NCBI GenBank assembly: GCA_933207985.1
Contig: OW240914.1
Coordinates: 130,281,019-130,345,018, forward strand
Direction of reading: 5' to 3'
DNA: 64,000 nt
Source: Pelobates cultripes
Taxonomy: Eukaryota > Chordata > Amphibia > Anura > Pelobatidae
In this document: positions 12,040 through 22,700 of the stretch, piece after piece
Numbering within the stretch: the stretch's first letter is position 1
Layout of the letters: each line of letters begins with the position of its first letter
Position numbers and translations under genes: made by a program
Notes under the pieces: model-generated
Database searches by the model: none
What the model saw: the letters and a program-made list of their open reading frames with translations, nothing else
What the model was told of the DNA's origin: nothing

Positions 12040-12555
12040 ATTGTGTATGTATAGAGTGAGCTGTGTTTCAGGGATGTTGTGTGTGTAGGTGGTGCAGTGT
12101 GTGTCTGTAGAGGATCTCGCATATTTATAAGGGATCCATAGTGTGTACATGGGATGTTGTGTGTGTGTGTAGGTAGTGCAGTGTGTGTCTGTAGCATGTT
12201 CCTAGGGGTGTTATAGAATGTATTTTGGATTTACTCTATGTTAGGTATGTACTGTGTATGTCAGCAATGTACTGTCTGTGTCAGGGATGTGTGTGTGTGA
12301 AGGCTGTGCAGTGTGTGTCTCTTGGAGGATCTAGTGTGTGCATAAGGGATCCATAATGTGTATATGGGATGTACTGTATGTGTCAGAGATGTACTGTATG
12401 TGTCAAGGATGTACTGTGAATGTCAGAGATTCAAGGTGTGTGTCAGGGATGTACTGTGTGTGGCAGGGGTGTACTATATGTGGCAGGGATGTACTGTGTG
12501 TGTTGTAAGTGTAGTGTTAATGTGTTCTGGCCTGTATTGTGTTTGGGGGGGGGTG
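12040..12555. repeat. TG-rich minisatellite
   Basis: Repeats of about 20 bp of the form TGTCAGGGATGTACTGTGTG, especially clear at 12360-12520, with an older variant unit (GGATCCATAGTGTGTACATG) before it. Open frames across it are artefacts of the repeat. Confidence 0.8.
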
Positions 12556-12559
12556 TGAG

Positions 12560-13228
12560 AAGTGCAATGGAATACCTAAGAAATATGTATAAATATCTTA
12601 TTTATTTTTATTAATTAAAATTGAGAAACAAGTTTTATATTCCCCCCTTTCTTCTCCATACCTTTGGGCAGAGAGGGGGGGGGGGATGGGGCACTGAAAG
12701 CTCTGGTGACTTTGGTCTCTAGACCTGCACTTCTGCTGAGTGCAAGCCGAAAAACCTTTTTCTTGCAAGCTCTGGTGGCACGATTCTGTTATGGAGCGTT
12801 ACCAGACTCCAAACTGTGGAGCTCTCACCAGGAATACTCCATACCTGGCTGAGGTGCAGATTGCAACCTCCCTCATCCTACCTTACCCATCTCCCGACCG
12901 GCCACGATATACTAAGCATGGCTGGCGCCCACTCTGCATGGGCTGCCAGCCTTGGCCCGTGGTGATCACAGCCCACCAGGCATTTGCCAATGGCCAGTTC
13001 AGGTCTGATTTAGCCTCAGTAACAACACAAATCAAAATTGCTATTCCCCATGTCAGTCTACTATCTTGCAACATAATAGTGCTGCAAAGGCAGACTTATT
13101 TGATGGCACTGTTTTCCAGTGACCAAAAAAATAATTTAAAATATTTCATCAGCATCCTATCTACCCTAATCTACGCTATGTTTCCTAGAAGGGACGCCCC
13201 CATTAGCTAACTCCTAAGCCCTCACTGC
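12560..13228. other. Unassigned DNA
   Basis: Includes a G-run at 12676-12688 and a moderately GC-rich stretch at 12700-13000 with no domain in any frame. The 156-aa plus-strand frame at 12740-13210 shows no recognisable motif and I do not call it a gene. Confidence 0.4.
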
Positions 13229-13863
13229 CAGGGCTGTATTAGCTGTGAGGCTAACAAGGCATTTGCCTTGGGCGGCATTTTCCAGCGGGCGGGAAAAAAA
13301 GCCACCCCCAAATGCCCAGGGCAAATGTCTTGTTAGCCTGGCGGCTAACTAAAAATCCAGTCGGGTGGGCGGGCGGCGCTGTCGAGGGAGCACTTTCCCC
13401 TGAGCTCTCCGCAGAGTGATGCCGGGAGCCAGAATATGATGTTAGCAGCCACTGGACCCCAGGGAGAGGGAGAACCCCCCAGCATTCCCAAAGGTAAGGA
13501 GGCTGGGGGGGATTGAATTAAAAAAAAAAAAAGAGAGTGTGTTAATGTTAGTGTGTGTGTTAGTGTGTGTGTGTGTCTGTTAGTGAGTGAGTGTGTGTCT
13601 GTTAGTGAGTGTGTTAGTGAGTGTGTGTCTGTTCGTTTGTCTGTTAGTGAGTGTGTGTCTGTTAGTGTGTGTCTGTTAGGGAGTGAGTGTCTGTGTGTTT
13701 GTCTGTTAGTGAATGTGTGTGTCTGCTAGTGACTGTATGTGTCTGCTAGCTAGTGTATGCGTGTCTGTCAGTGAATGTGTTTGTATTTAGAAGGCGGGGC
13801 AGGGGGGGGAGGCGTCTGAGTTTTGTCATGCCTAGGGCAGCACAAAACCAGGATACACCACTG
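13229..13863. mobile_element. Nonautonomous hAT element with 8-bp TSD
   Basis: Left terminus CAGGGCTGTATTAGC and right terminus GGATACACCACTG (reverse complement CAGTGGTGTATCC) make imperfect hAT-type inverted ends. The element is bracketed by a perfect 8-bp duplication CTCACTGC at 13221-13228 and 13864-13871, the target length of hAT transposases. No transposase frame. The interior has a GC-rich part with GGCGGGCGGCG and a TG minisatellite (13540-13780). Confidence 0.88.
13540..13780. repeat. TG minisatellite inside hAT
   Basis: Units such as GTGTGTCTGTTAGTGAGTGT repeated for about 240 bp inside the hAT element. Confidence 0.85.
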
Positions 13864-13871
13864 CTCACTGC

Positions 13872-14456
13872 ACTGCATAGCCTGTCTAGCTGTCACTTAA
13901 CTAATCTTATCAATAATGCCATGCGATGTGGCTAAGCATAGCGTTCTGTCACAGAAAGAACCACAAATAATGAACTTATCCTATATTTCCCAGTGGGAAC
14001 CCCATCTCCCATCAGTTACTCCCCAAACCTTCACTACACATACAGAGGCTGTCTAGTTGTCACTACACTAATCATTTTGATGCTGCCATAGAGTTTGGAA
14101 AATCAGCACAGAAAGAGCCCTTTTGTAAATAAAGAGTTAATTTACCTGCAATTCAGAGGCAAGAGTCCCTTGCTGCAGTTCCACTCTGCCAGCCAGGACA
14201 TCTTCAATAGTCAAAGTGCTTTAGAGGGTTTGGAGTGTTCATTTAATGTCTGGAGTAAAAGTGTGTCCCAAAATACATAGCATATTAATACGAGAAAGTC
14301 TCACTGAGATTATTTATAATTATTGGCACACTAGTGTAGTACCCCATACTGTCCACAAGATGTCAGTGTAACAATGAAAGCAGCTTCTCAGCTCCTGTAC
14401 CTTGCAAGGTGTTTCTACTTATAAACACTGAGACTAGCCCATTTAATACTATAAGG
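13872..14456. other. Unassigned DNA
   Basis: No supported feature in this stretch. Confidence 0.4.
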
Positions 14457-14592
14457 CAGGGATAGGCAACCTTCCGCACATCAGATGTTGTGGACTACAT
14501 CCCCCATAATGCTCTCACACCCATAATGCTGGCAAAGCATCATGGGAGATGTAGTAAAAAACATCTGGCGTGCCAAAGGTTGCCTATGCCAG
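14457..14592. mobile_element. Palindromic hAT MITE with ZNF143-like motifs
   Basis: A 136-bp foldback: ends CAGGGATAGGCAACCTT and AAGGTTGCCTATGCCAG are inverted, and the inner arms GGACTACATCCCCCATAATG and CATCATGGGAGATGTAGT are inverted too. A perfect 8-bp target duplication CTATAAGG lies at 14449-14456 and 14593-14600. The inner arms resemble the ZNF143/THAP11 consensus. The TSD length and CAG...CTG ends indicate a hAT-mobilised MITE. Confidence 0.9.
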
Positions 14593-14611
14593 CTATAAGG
14601 GTTACTATAAC

Positions 14612-15136
14612 CAGAGGCGTAACTAGATACCACAGGGCCTGGTGAAAAAATTGCCCTGGGGGCCCCCCCCATGTGTCCCCCACCACCCCAGGCCTCCATG
14701 TGTCTTCCCCCCCCTTAGCTCCTCCACATGTCTTATTCCCCCCTTAGCCCCTCCACAAAGTCTCATTCCCCCTAGACCCTCCACGTGTCTCATTCTCCCA
14801 CCTAGTCCCTCCACCTGTCTCACCTCCCCAGCCCCTCCATAAGTCTCTTCCCCTCCTCTCCTCAGTCCCTCCATGATTCCCCCCCCCCTCCCCTGTCCCT
14901 CCATAATTATCTCCCCCTCCTCTGTCCCTCCATAATTATTTCCCTCTCCTTACCTACACATCATGCGGTACCCAGCCTGTCAGAAAGTGCTCTCTCAGTG
15001 AGCACTTCCTTTCAGACCGCTCTCTGCTCGGTCACGCTACACACAGTGACCGGCTTGTGGTGTGAACTGTGCTGTGTTTTCTCCTCCTGTCAGTCACCCG
15101 GCGACCGCGGGCCCTGGGCCCTAGGCACCGGCCCTG
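14612..15136. mobile_element. hAT-like ends and pyrimidine minisatellite (composite)
   Basis: CAGAGGCGTAACTAGATACC at 14612 is a typical hAT left end; CACCGGCCCTG ending at 15136 is a hAT right end of the family at 38933 and 40457. The two ends have different termini and lack a shared 8-bp duplication, so they may belong to different overlapping elements. The space is filled with the pyrimidine-rich minisatellite and a GC-rich stretch. Confidence 0.45.
14650..14955. repeat. Pyrimidine-rich minisatellite
   Basis: Degenerate units of roughly 35-40 bp around CCCTCCACATGTCTCATTCC. The minus strand is correspondingly polypurine. The glycine-rich minus-strand open frame here is a repeat artefact. 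Confidence 0.8.
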
Positions 15137-15152
15137 AAGGGATGCCAGCGAC

Positions 15153-15360
15153 CAGGGCCGGATACCGGGAAATTTCCCAGTGGGCCATTGGCACCTGGGG
15201 CCGGGCAGACAGCTGTCTGTGCTAATGGCCACAGGGGGAGCTGTGCTGTCTCTGCTCCCTCACGCACTACTTAATGAGACCTTAAGCTGCGCGCTGGGGC
15301 GCCAGTAGAGACAGCTGTCTGTCCTGCACGACCCCCTGGCCGGTCGGACACAGGTAGCAA
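15153..15360. repeat. GC-rich dispersed repeat
   Basis: Starts CAGGGCCGGATACCGGGAAA, hAT-like. The ACCGGGAAATTTCCCAGTGG part resembles 48735-48780, indicating a shared interspersed repeat. Right boundary uncertain. Confidence 0.45.
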
Positions 15361-15361
15361 T

Positions 15362-15450
15362 TATGTGTGTCAGTCTGTCAGTGTGAGTGTATGTGTGTGT
15401 GTCTGTCATGCTGTGTGTGTCTGTCTGTGTCATGGTGTGTGTGTGTTTTA
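15362..15450. repeat. TG microsatellite
   Basis: TGTGTGTCTGTCTGTGTCA-type simple repeat. Confidence 0.8.
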
Positions 15451-15524
15451 AAAATAGTGTTTACTCACTTTTTTTTCCCACACCATGCTGGTCTCCCCTC
15501 GACTGGCCCTTCTTTTGTTGCCAA

Positions 15525-15714
15525 CAGTTTAGACATTAATGGCTGTGTGTTGAGTTATTTTGAGGGGACAGCAAATTTACACTGTTATACAGGCTGTACA
15601 CTTACTACTTTACATTGTAGCAGAGTGTCAGTTCTTCCGTGTTGTCACATGAAATAATATAATAAACTATTTACAAAAATGTGAGGGGTGTACTCACTTT
15701 TGTGAGATACTGTA
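15525..15714 (+). mobile_element. Tc1/mariner-like right-end fragment
   Basis: The stretch ends AGGGGTGTACTCACTTTTGT then GAGATACTGTA, which I recognise as the terminus of a widespread vertebrate Tc1/mariner family, and is preceded by its usual subterminal sequence (TTTTGAGGGGACAGCAAATT). Only one end is present; the left terminal repeat and transposase are missing. Confidence 0.7.
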
Positions 15715-15845
15715 TATACAGACAAACACACATGCAGATTCACAGACACACATACAGCTACACAGACAAACACCGAAATACATACAGATACACAGACACA
15801 CAGATTGACAACTACAGATACACAGAAATACACAATGACACATAC
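15715..15845. repeat. CA-rich minisatellite
   Basis: Units like ACAGACACACATACAGATAC. It is followed at 15850-15890 by TAGCCACCCTCCTGTTTCCT, which recurs after another CA minisatellite at 58590-58620. Confidence 0.8.
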
Positions 15846-15849
15846 TGGT

Positions 15850-16000
15850 AATTTTTTTAGCCACCCTCCTGTTTCCTACCTTCTGGGTGCAGGAGGTGGC
15901 TTTTGCTGGCTGAGGCTCTTTGGAGTCAGCCTCTTCTCCTGTCTCTTCCTTTCCCTCCTCCTAACACCATAATATTCCTCCAAACTACAATAAATATGTT
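15850..16000. repeat. Repeat shared with 58590
   Basis: AGCCACCCTCCTGTTTCCTA with flanking CA minisatellite matches 58597-58620. Probably the interior of a hAT-like element; ends not found. Confidence 0.45.
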
Positions 16001-16004
16001 TAGA

Positions 16005-19000
16005 AGGGGCGTGGCTTGATCGCAGAGAGAAATGGCCGCATAATCAGAGCGCTCCGCAACCGAGATCCCTAAAAAACACAGCAACAAGCTTCTTACCCGA
16101 CATCACAAGTAGCAAACTGAACAGATGCCTTAGAGCGTTGCATGGAGCACGTGGTGGTGGCGCACTACGGAGCAGCCATACTGACCAACACACTCTTAGA
16201 CTGTGACTGTGATTAATAAACTCTTCACTGACTACTTTACACAGGTATATAATCACTCACCCACAAAATGTAGAATACACAAAGCTGGTACAAGATTTTC
16301 TCGACAAGATAACATTGCCTACAATTAAAGCAGACCTCATCGAAGCCCTAAGAGCCCCAACAACCAGTGAATAGGTAAATATAGCCATATTGGCCATAAG
16401 AGGCAACAAAGACCCAGGCCCAGACAGCTTTGACGGTACCTACTACAAAATCTTCTGAGAAGACATGACCCCTTATCTAACCAAGGTCTACAACGACTGG
16501 AGGGAAGGGAGCACCCCATACAAAGATTTACTGACAGCGGACAATGCCGTGATCCCCAAACCAGGCAGGGAAGAGACCCGAGTCCACAACTACAGACCGA
16601 TTTCGCTGATAAACTTTGACATCAAAATATATGCAAAACTCTTAGCCTCTTGGTTAATTGAAGTCTTGACCAAGCTGATCCACCCAGACCAGGTGGGATT
16701 TGTGTCTAATAGGAAACTGTATGAAAATACCAGATGAAGTGTGGATCTCATCTGGTGGGCACTCAGAAAGTGGACACCTTCTCTGGGTCTCTCCTTGGAC
16801 GTGGAGAAGGCACCGGGTGCAATGGCATTACCTATTTGCTCTACTACAACACATCAGTCTGCCACAGTCACATCAGTAAAGGAGCTTTACTCAGACCCGT
16901 AAGCGCAAGTATCTATCCCAGGATCAGGGCATACCCCATTTAAACTAGGAAACAGTACAAGGCAAGGGTGCCCCCTGTTTCCCCTCCTTTTTGTCATTGC
17001 CCTGGAGCCACTTTTACACCTTATCAGAACACACCCGCCTAACTGCTGTGACCAAAGAATTCAAGGCCTATGTGGACAAGGTCTTGCTCACTCTCCGCGA
17101 CCCGGCAATTTCCCTCCCCCCGTTGCTAGACCTTCTGGATACATACGTGAAAGTATCAGGTTATAAAATTAACCTAGACAAGTTGGCAGCAATGCCGCTC
17201 GTCATGACACAGGAGGAGGCAGTGTTGTTGGGGAAGAGACACGGTCTGAAAATCAACTTCCACTAACTCAAACACTTAGGAATAACGTTAACAGCCGATC
17301 CTACCAAATTATACTTAGATAATTTCACAACACTGATAAAAAACACTGACAAGATTTAGAAAAATGGGATGAGAAACCCATATAGTGAATAGGGAGATTA
17401 CACGCAGTGAAAATTTATTTACTGCCGAGACTGCTAATTCTGTTCCAGGCCGTACCAATTAAAGTGACTAAAAGAGACTTGAGCCATTTACAGAGTATGA
17501 TCGACAACTTCATTTGGGCAGGGAAACGACACAAAGTAGCCAAACGTGTATTGTACAGACCCAAGACACACGGAGGGCTGGGCCTCCCAAACCATTACTT
17601 ATACTATTTAGCCGCACAACTAGCACAAATAGTATCATGGCAAAATGTTGCTTCACCTGAAGACCTACCAATAATGCATAAAACCCAGATGTACCCTAGT
17701 TTTGATAATACGATGGAGACCTGCGAGTCCCACAATGCAGTTCATCTTGTTATGTGTATTGATTGTGAGAAACACTTTTCAATAAAAACAGATTTACAAA
17801 AAATATTTAAAAAAAATATTAGCATGGCACTCCCCAATTGACACACACAGATGGGTGGATCTGGAAACATCGCTAATGGGAACAGATTTACCCCAATTTT
17901 TAATATGGGTACCCAAACACAAAGACCGGATCTAAGCACGACTTACCCGGCTATATTGAATTCCATACGAATCTGGGACCTCACGGCCCAAAAGTACTTG
18001 CTAAAACTTACCCCTTCCCCTCTGACCCTGTGCCTACGCAGCAGGGCCTTTGAGCCCGGGACGAGCACTAGGGACTTCAGGGGTATAGATGCCACAGGGA
18101 TGCCAATACTACTTCAGGTAAATCCAGCTTGCAGACTTTGCCAGAGACCAACACGTAAAGACAGCAGCACAGACCCCCATGACTTTCTATGAAAAACTAT
18201 GTATAACAGAAGCCACGCATAAAGGCCTGATCACCACAGTCTATACACAACTCAGCACCCCAGAAAAAGACACAGGTGAGCTTCGATACATTGCCCAATG
18301 GGAGGCAGACCTGTCACAAACTCTAGAAGGGGAGGACTGGGTGGATATCTGGGAGGTGGCCAAAAAAAAAAAAAAACTCAATATGTGTCACGCTCCAGGA
18401 GCAACCATACAAAATGCTCATGAGGTGGTACACAACACCAGAGAAACATTTCCGCATGAGTAAAACAACCACAGATGAATGCTGGAGAGAATGTGGGAAC
18501 AAAGGGGCTTTTATACACATGTGGTGGACCTGCCCAAAATAGCTAGTTTCTGGGCTTTAGTCAGAGACCTCCTTACGCAGGTAATGCAAAGACAAATAGT
18601 CGTAGAGCCCTGGACGTTTCGGTTATCAAGACCGGTAACAGGCCTGACCACCAAAGAGCAAAAGTTGCATAACAATATCACATTAGCAGCAAGACGGGCA
18701 ATAGCCCAATCCTGGCTCACAAGCACCATACCCTCCATAGACCAGGTCATTATAAAAATAAAAGATAACTACCTTATGGGAAAACTAACAGCTCAGGTTA
18801 GAAACATCGAGCCGGCGTTCACAAAGATCTGGCAACCCTGGGAGGAATATCTAGAACGCTAAAAACCCATAGGTAATGGGAAGACGAGGGCCTCGGGCAA
18901 ACAGGTGTAGGTCTCAACTAAGGAGTCAGGACCCGTCACTCCCTCGCTTTCCCCCTCAGTCCCCCCCACCAGTTGTCTCTTTCCTCTCCCCCTTCCTACT

Positions 19001-19112
19001 GCTTACCTCTTCCCCCTTCATCTTCCCTCTCTCTTTTCCAAATTTATTTATGATTTCACATATTTTAACACATAATACAATACTAAACATATCATACAAA
19101 GTGGCATTATGA
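16005..19112 (+). pseudogene. Decayed Tx1/L1-type LINE (ORF2 reverse transcriptase remnants)
   Basis: GGGGCGTGGCTTGATCGCAG at 16008 looks like a Tx1/L1 5' UTR start. ORF1 and the endonuclease are absent; from about 16265 the sequence is RT: NYRPISLINFDIKIYAKLLA then LIHPDQVGFV (16465-16737), an in-frame TGA at 16735, the SLDVEKA block, and a catalytic region read as YVDK (usual FADD/YADD) near 17070. Segment 17407-17690 holds LPRLLILFQ, FIWAGKR and THGGLGLPNHYLYYLAAQL, the conserved post-RT region. The C-terminal part at 18479-18862 has ARRAIAQSWL and FTKIWQPWEEYL. A pyrimidine-rich 3' UTR follows. Multiple stops and frameshifts make it inactive. No target duplication was found. Confidence 0.85.
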
Positions 19113-19240
19113 CAATCAATGTATGCATAAATCACATACAGTCGTGAGAATGCTTCCCATACATAAATAACCGTACAGCCACGTCACTTAAACATACAAT
19201 CACTAAGACGAACATTGCGACTGTGATACCGATTACTACA

Positions 19241-19520
19241 TTAAAGGGACACTATAGTCACCCAGACCACCTCAGTGGTCTGGGTGCCAGGTCCCCCAGG
19301 CTTTAACCCTTCAGATGTAAACATAGCAGTTTCAGAGATACTGCTATGTTTACATTGCAGGGTTAATCCAATCTCTAGTGGCTGTCTTCCTGACAGGCGC
19401 TTCTCCGAGCTGGATGCGAAATTCGGAGGGGGACTGTGAGGGTGGGTGGGAGGGTTTCCTAAGGATGCTATAGTGTTAGAAAAACTAGTTTGTTTTCAGG
19501 ACACTATAGTGATCCTTTAA
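19241..19520. mobile_element. TTAA-flanked MITE, copy B
   Basis: 280 bp including TTAA at both ends. Left TTAAAGGGACACTATAGTCA and right ACTATAGTGATCCTTTAA are inverted with few mismatches. Internal hairpin CACCCAGACCAC...GTGGTCTGGGTG and GTAAACATAGCAGT...ACTGCTATGTTTAC. Same family as copies A and C. No coding capacity. Confidence 0.8.
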
Positions 19521-19590
19521 CTTGTATTATTCCCAATGTATTAGATAAAAACACACCCTTTGTAGGGCTCAATATAAAAAGAGCAGTAAC

Positions 19591-19609
19591 TATATATATA
19601 TATATATAT
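19591..19609. repeat. (TA)n flank of the Ngaro-like insertion
   Basis: Left part of a TA microsatellite; the other part is at 24654-24669. The 5-kb element sits between them. Confidence 0.9.
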
Positions 19610-19703
19610 GTGGAAGGCGTATGCCTGAATTTGTGGGAGGGGTTATGTTACTATTTAAATCCCCAATAACCCCAGCTTACCTATCGTCGCCGTCTGAAAG
19701 TTC
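19610..19703 (+). repeat. Split direct repeat A1
   Basis: 94 bp, from GTGGAAGGCGTATGCCTG to CGTCTGAAAGTTC, identical to A2 at 24404-24497 as far as I can read. Contains TACTATTTAAATCCCC, a possible TATA-like element. Confidence 0.92.
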
Positions 19704-22700
19704 TGGCCTGCTCGCCTTCCAAACTTCCGGGTCTTCAACAGGCATCGCACTTCCGGTCCCGTCATTCCTTGCGGCTTCCCGCCAACCTCTGTTCTCACAG
19801 ACGCGCACAAACTAACGAACACCAGGTAACCGGCGAGAATAGCCGCGTTCGGGCTATTCCCGCCGTTCGACTTTTTCTTTATCCGTATATACAAGCTCAC
19901 GTATGACACCGCAACCCAGGCGACCCCTGGGTCCTTATTACTGGTTGAGAGACTGTAACAGGCAGTGCATATCACAGCTAAATGGCAATGCTTCTTGCAG
20001 TTAGTATTTTCTAGATGTAGCACAGCAACAAGTCATTATGCTGACCTTAGTGCTGACTATTGACAGGCTATGTGCAATCTGTCTTCTTGTCACTGTATAC
20101 TGCGTTCTTCTAGTGACTATGAACTGCTCAGTGAGCATAAAGAATGCGATTTCACAGCCACTTCAAGACCCGCTCACTAGTAAAATAATGCTTGCCAAAG
20201 AATGATAAGCAGCTGCATTGCATGTCATGTGTCAATGCTTCTGATTACTTCAACTACATGACCAACTGTGCTGGGTAATTTATTGTGTGTGGCCTCCTAA
20301 ATTCAAGAGAGGCTGGCTACACCACATCCTCGAGTGGATCCCTGGTACCAGGCTGCGGGCCTTGAGATCTGGAGTTGGTTGAGTGCATAATATACACTGG
20401 CTACCTGTGTCCAACAACTACTTCACGTTTCACTGGGACACCTGTTACTTTTCTTCACAATGTTGTCAGGTTCAATTCTTATTCGCTAAGGACTCTTTTC
20501 CTTCAGCTGAGCATGATTTTCATTGATTTCTTTCATTTAATTTTAAAATTTGCCTCAATTTCTGCAGCCTTGCATTACGTGCATTGCCAGTTTGTATTTA
20601 ATTTACTGATTTTAATGCACAGTATTTTATTAGCACGAGTTTGTATTGTCTTATACCACCACTTTGTGACATAATTTCCAAACCTTATCGCGCTAATTAC
20701 ATATTCGCGCATCCACCTGCAGGCGGTTGCTTCCCTGTAGCCCTGGTGGTCTTCCCTGGCACCTAAGCTTGTCCGTCAACCAAACATGTTAACATACTGT
20801 AATCTACATACTCATGAAAACTAGCCTGTGACCACAAACAATGTATCACACTATATATTACATGGCATGTGCCCATTATGCTTAGCGTATATAAAAATTA
20901 CAAACTCGCTGACAATCAGAATGCATTCACTCAAACAAACCCTAAAACTGCGGGACAGTCATTATGGTTGAATTTCTGGCAGTGAGCCTCTACCGAGTAC
21001 GCCCCACACAATGTCCAGGCAACCCCGGGGTTCCCACCAATTACTAACATTGGATAAGATCACCTAAGCGACTCTCTCCTCAACGCATATTCTATGTACA
21101 TGTGCTACGCTCAAAATACTCTAACAACATACCAGTTACCATATTTAACTTTAGTCTACACTAAAGGATAGCAAATATATATTATTATTTTTCATAAAAG
21201 TATATTGTGTTCCCCCACTGAAGTGAATTAATCATTATTTGGGGAAAAATATACAATGACAGTGCAGACTGTAAAACAATCAAGTGATATCAGTAAAAAT
21301 AAAATATGTAAATAAAACTAGATTGCAAATCGTTAGTATAGCGTGTGCTGGTTACTTACAAATAAGAGAGCCCAACCTCAGTTCTATGTATAATACTCAA
21401 GGTATAATATTCCATAAACAAATAGGCCCAGATGACCACAGGCCAAGCAAGTCAATCTATTACTCTGTACCCAACCTGAACTAATCCATGTTGTCCCCAC
21501 AGTTTGCTCCATAATTTACCTTTCTCGCACTTGCATAACTAAGCATCAACATGACTAACTTACATATCTCAGACCTGTGTCGCCTGATACTCCGGTTAAA
21601 AAATTTATCTTATTTAAAAAAAAACAAAAAACTTACGAGCCACGAGGGCCATACATACACGCATTATAATTCATACGTACTGATCATCTGGACCCGACGC
21701 GCTCACAGGGCACTCCAGTTACGGTCAGCCTTACAATTCTACTTCATTATGACTCTTGTTTCATCCCAGGGTATGTCCTCTCTCTCATGAACTAATCATC
21801 CCTCTTAAGTAGCAATGGCTGGCTGTCAGGCTCCTAGGTGTCCACTAGGTTAAGTGGTCCCGCGAGGCCAACACCCATCCTCATACTCGGAGGTACTACG
21901 CCCCTCGGGCCAAATCATAGTTAGTCGCCTCGCATTGTGGCATAGAGAGGGCTTCACCTGTCACTCCCATTCTGTCTTATGTTTAACTGTCACCGAGAGG
22001 CCGACACCCCGCCACAACGTTCAGTGGCCACGCTATCCCCTCGCGCCAACGCATAGATAGAGCCTCTCAAGCCACTTGGCTATTAGCAGGGCCTCACCTG
22101 TCACCAACCTAGAGTAATCGTTTCGCTGCATTGCGGCACTAGCTAGTCAGCCAGCACGCACACGTAGTTCTTGGGGGGGCCGCACTTACAGACCCCATCA
22201 TGCCTACCCACTATGTTTCATATCCAACAATCATATCATGTATCCTAGCGGATTATTTCCCGCCTCGTTATAACTTTAGTTGCAATGGTGAGTTTATACA
22301 TCCTTACAGTAATACAAACAGTATGTTAGAACTATCATACAAGGCTAATCCATGCTTTAATACGTCAATCACTTACGGACTAAGGGTCTACTACATGTTT
22401 AGATAGCAGTACAAGGAGGATAGCATATATACTTATTTCCCCAACTTGCCACTCACTGTGATCCTTTTATACCACATACACTAGGTGCCCATATCAATGT
22501 AGTAGAAACCAAGATCAGCGGTATCCTCCTACAATTGTTTCAGGCATATTGTTTCTTATATATATTTTCCGTTAAATACGTATATTGGCCACACGCTGTC
22601 TTTCATGTTTACACGTTGTACATATTTAAGCCTTGTATCGGACCATCGTCAGGTCTTCAATTAGCTTATGTACATATAATGACTGCTTCCAGATTTATTA

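Noticed and set aside
12740..13210. 156-aa plus-strand frame
   Set aside because: No domain; the opposite strand is also partly open, and the region borders a hAT element.
20375..20674. 99-aa hydrophobic frame as a membrane protein
   Set aside because: T-rich stretch in the Ngaro-like interior gives hydrophobic residues by composition; no other support.
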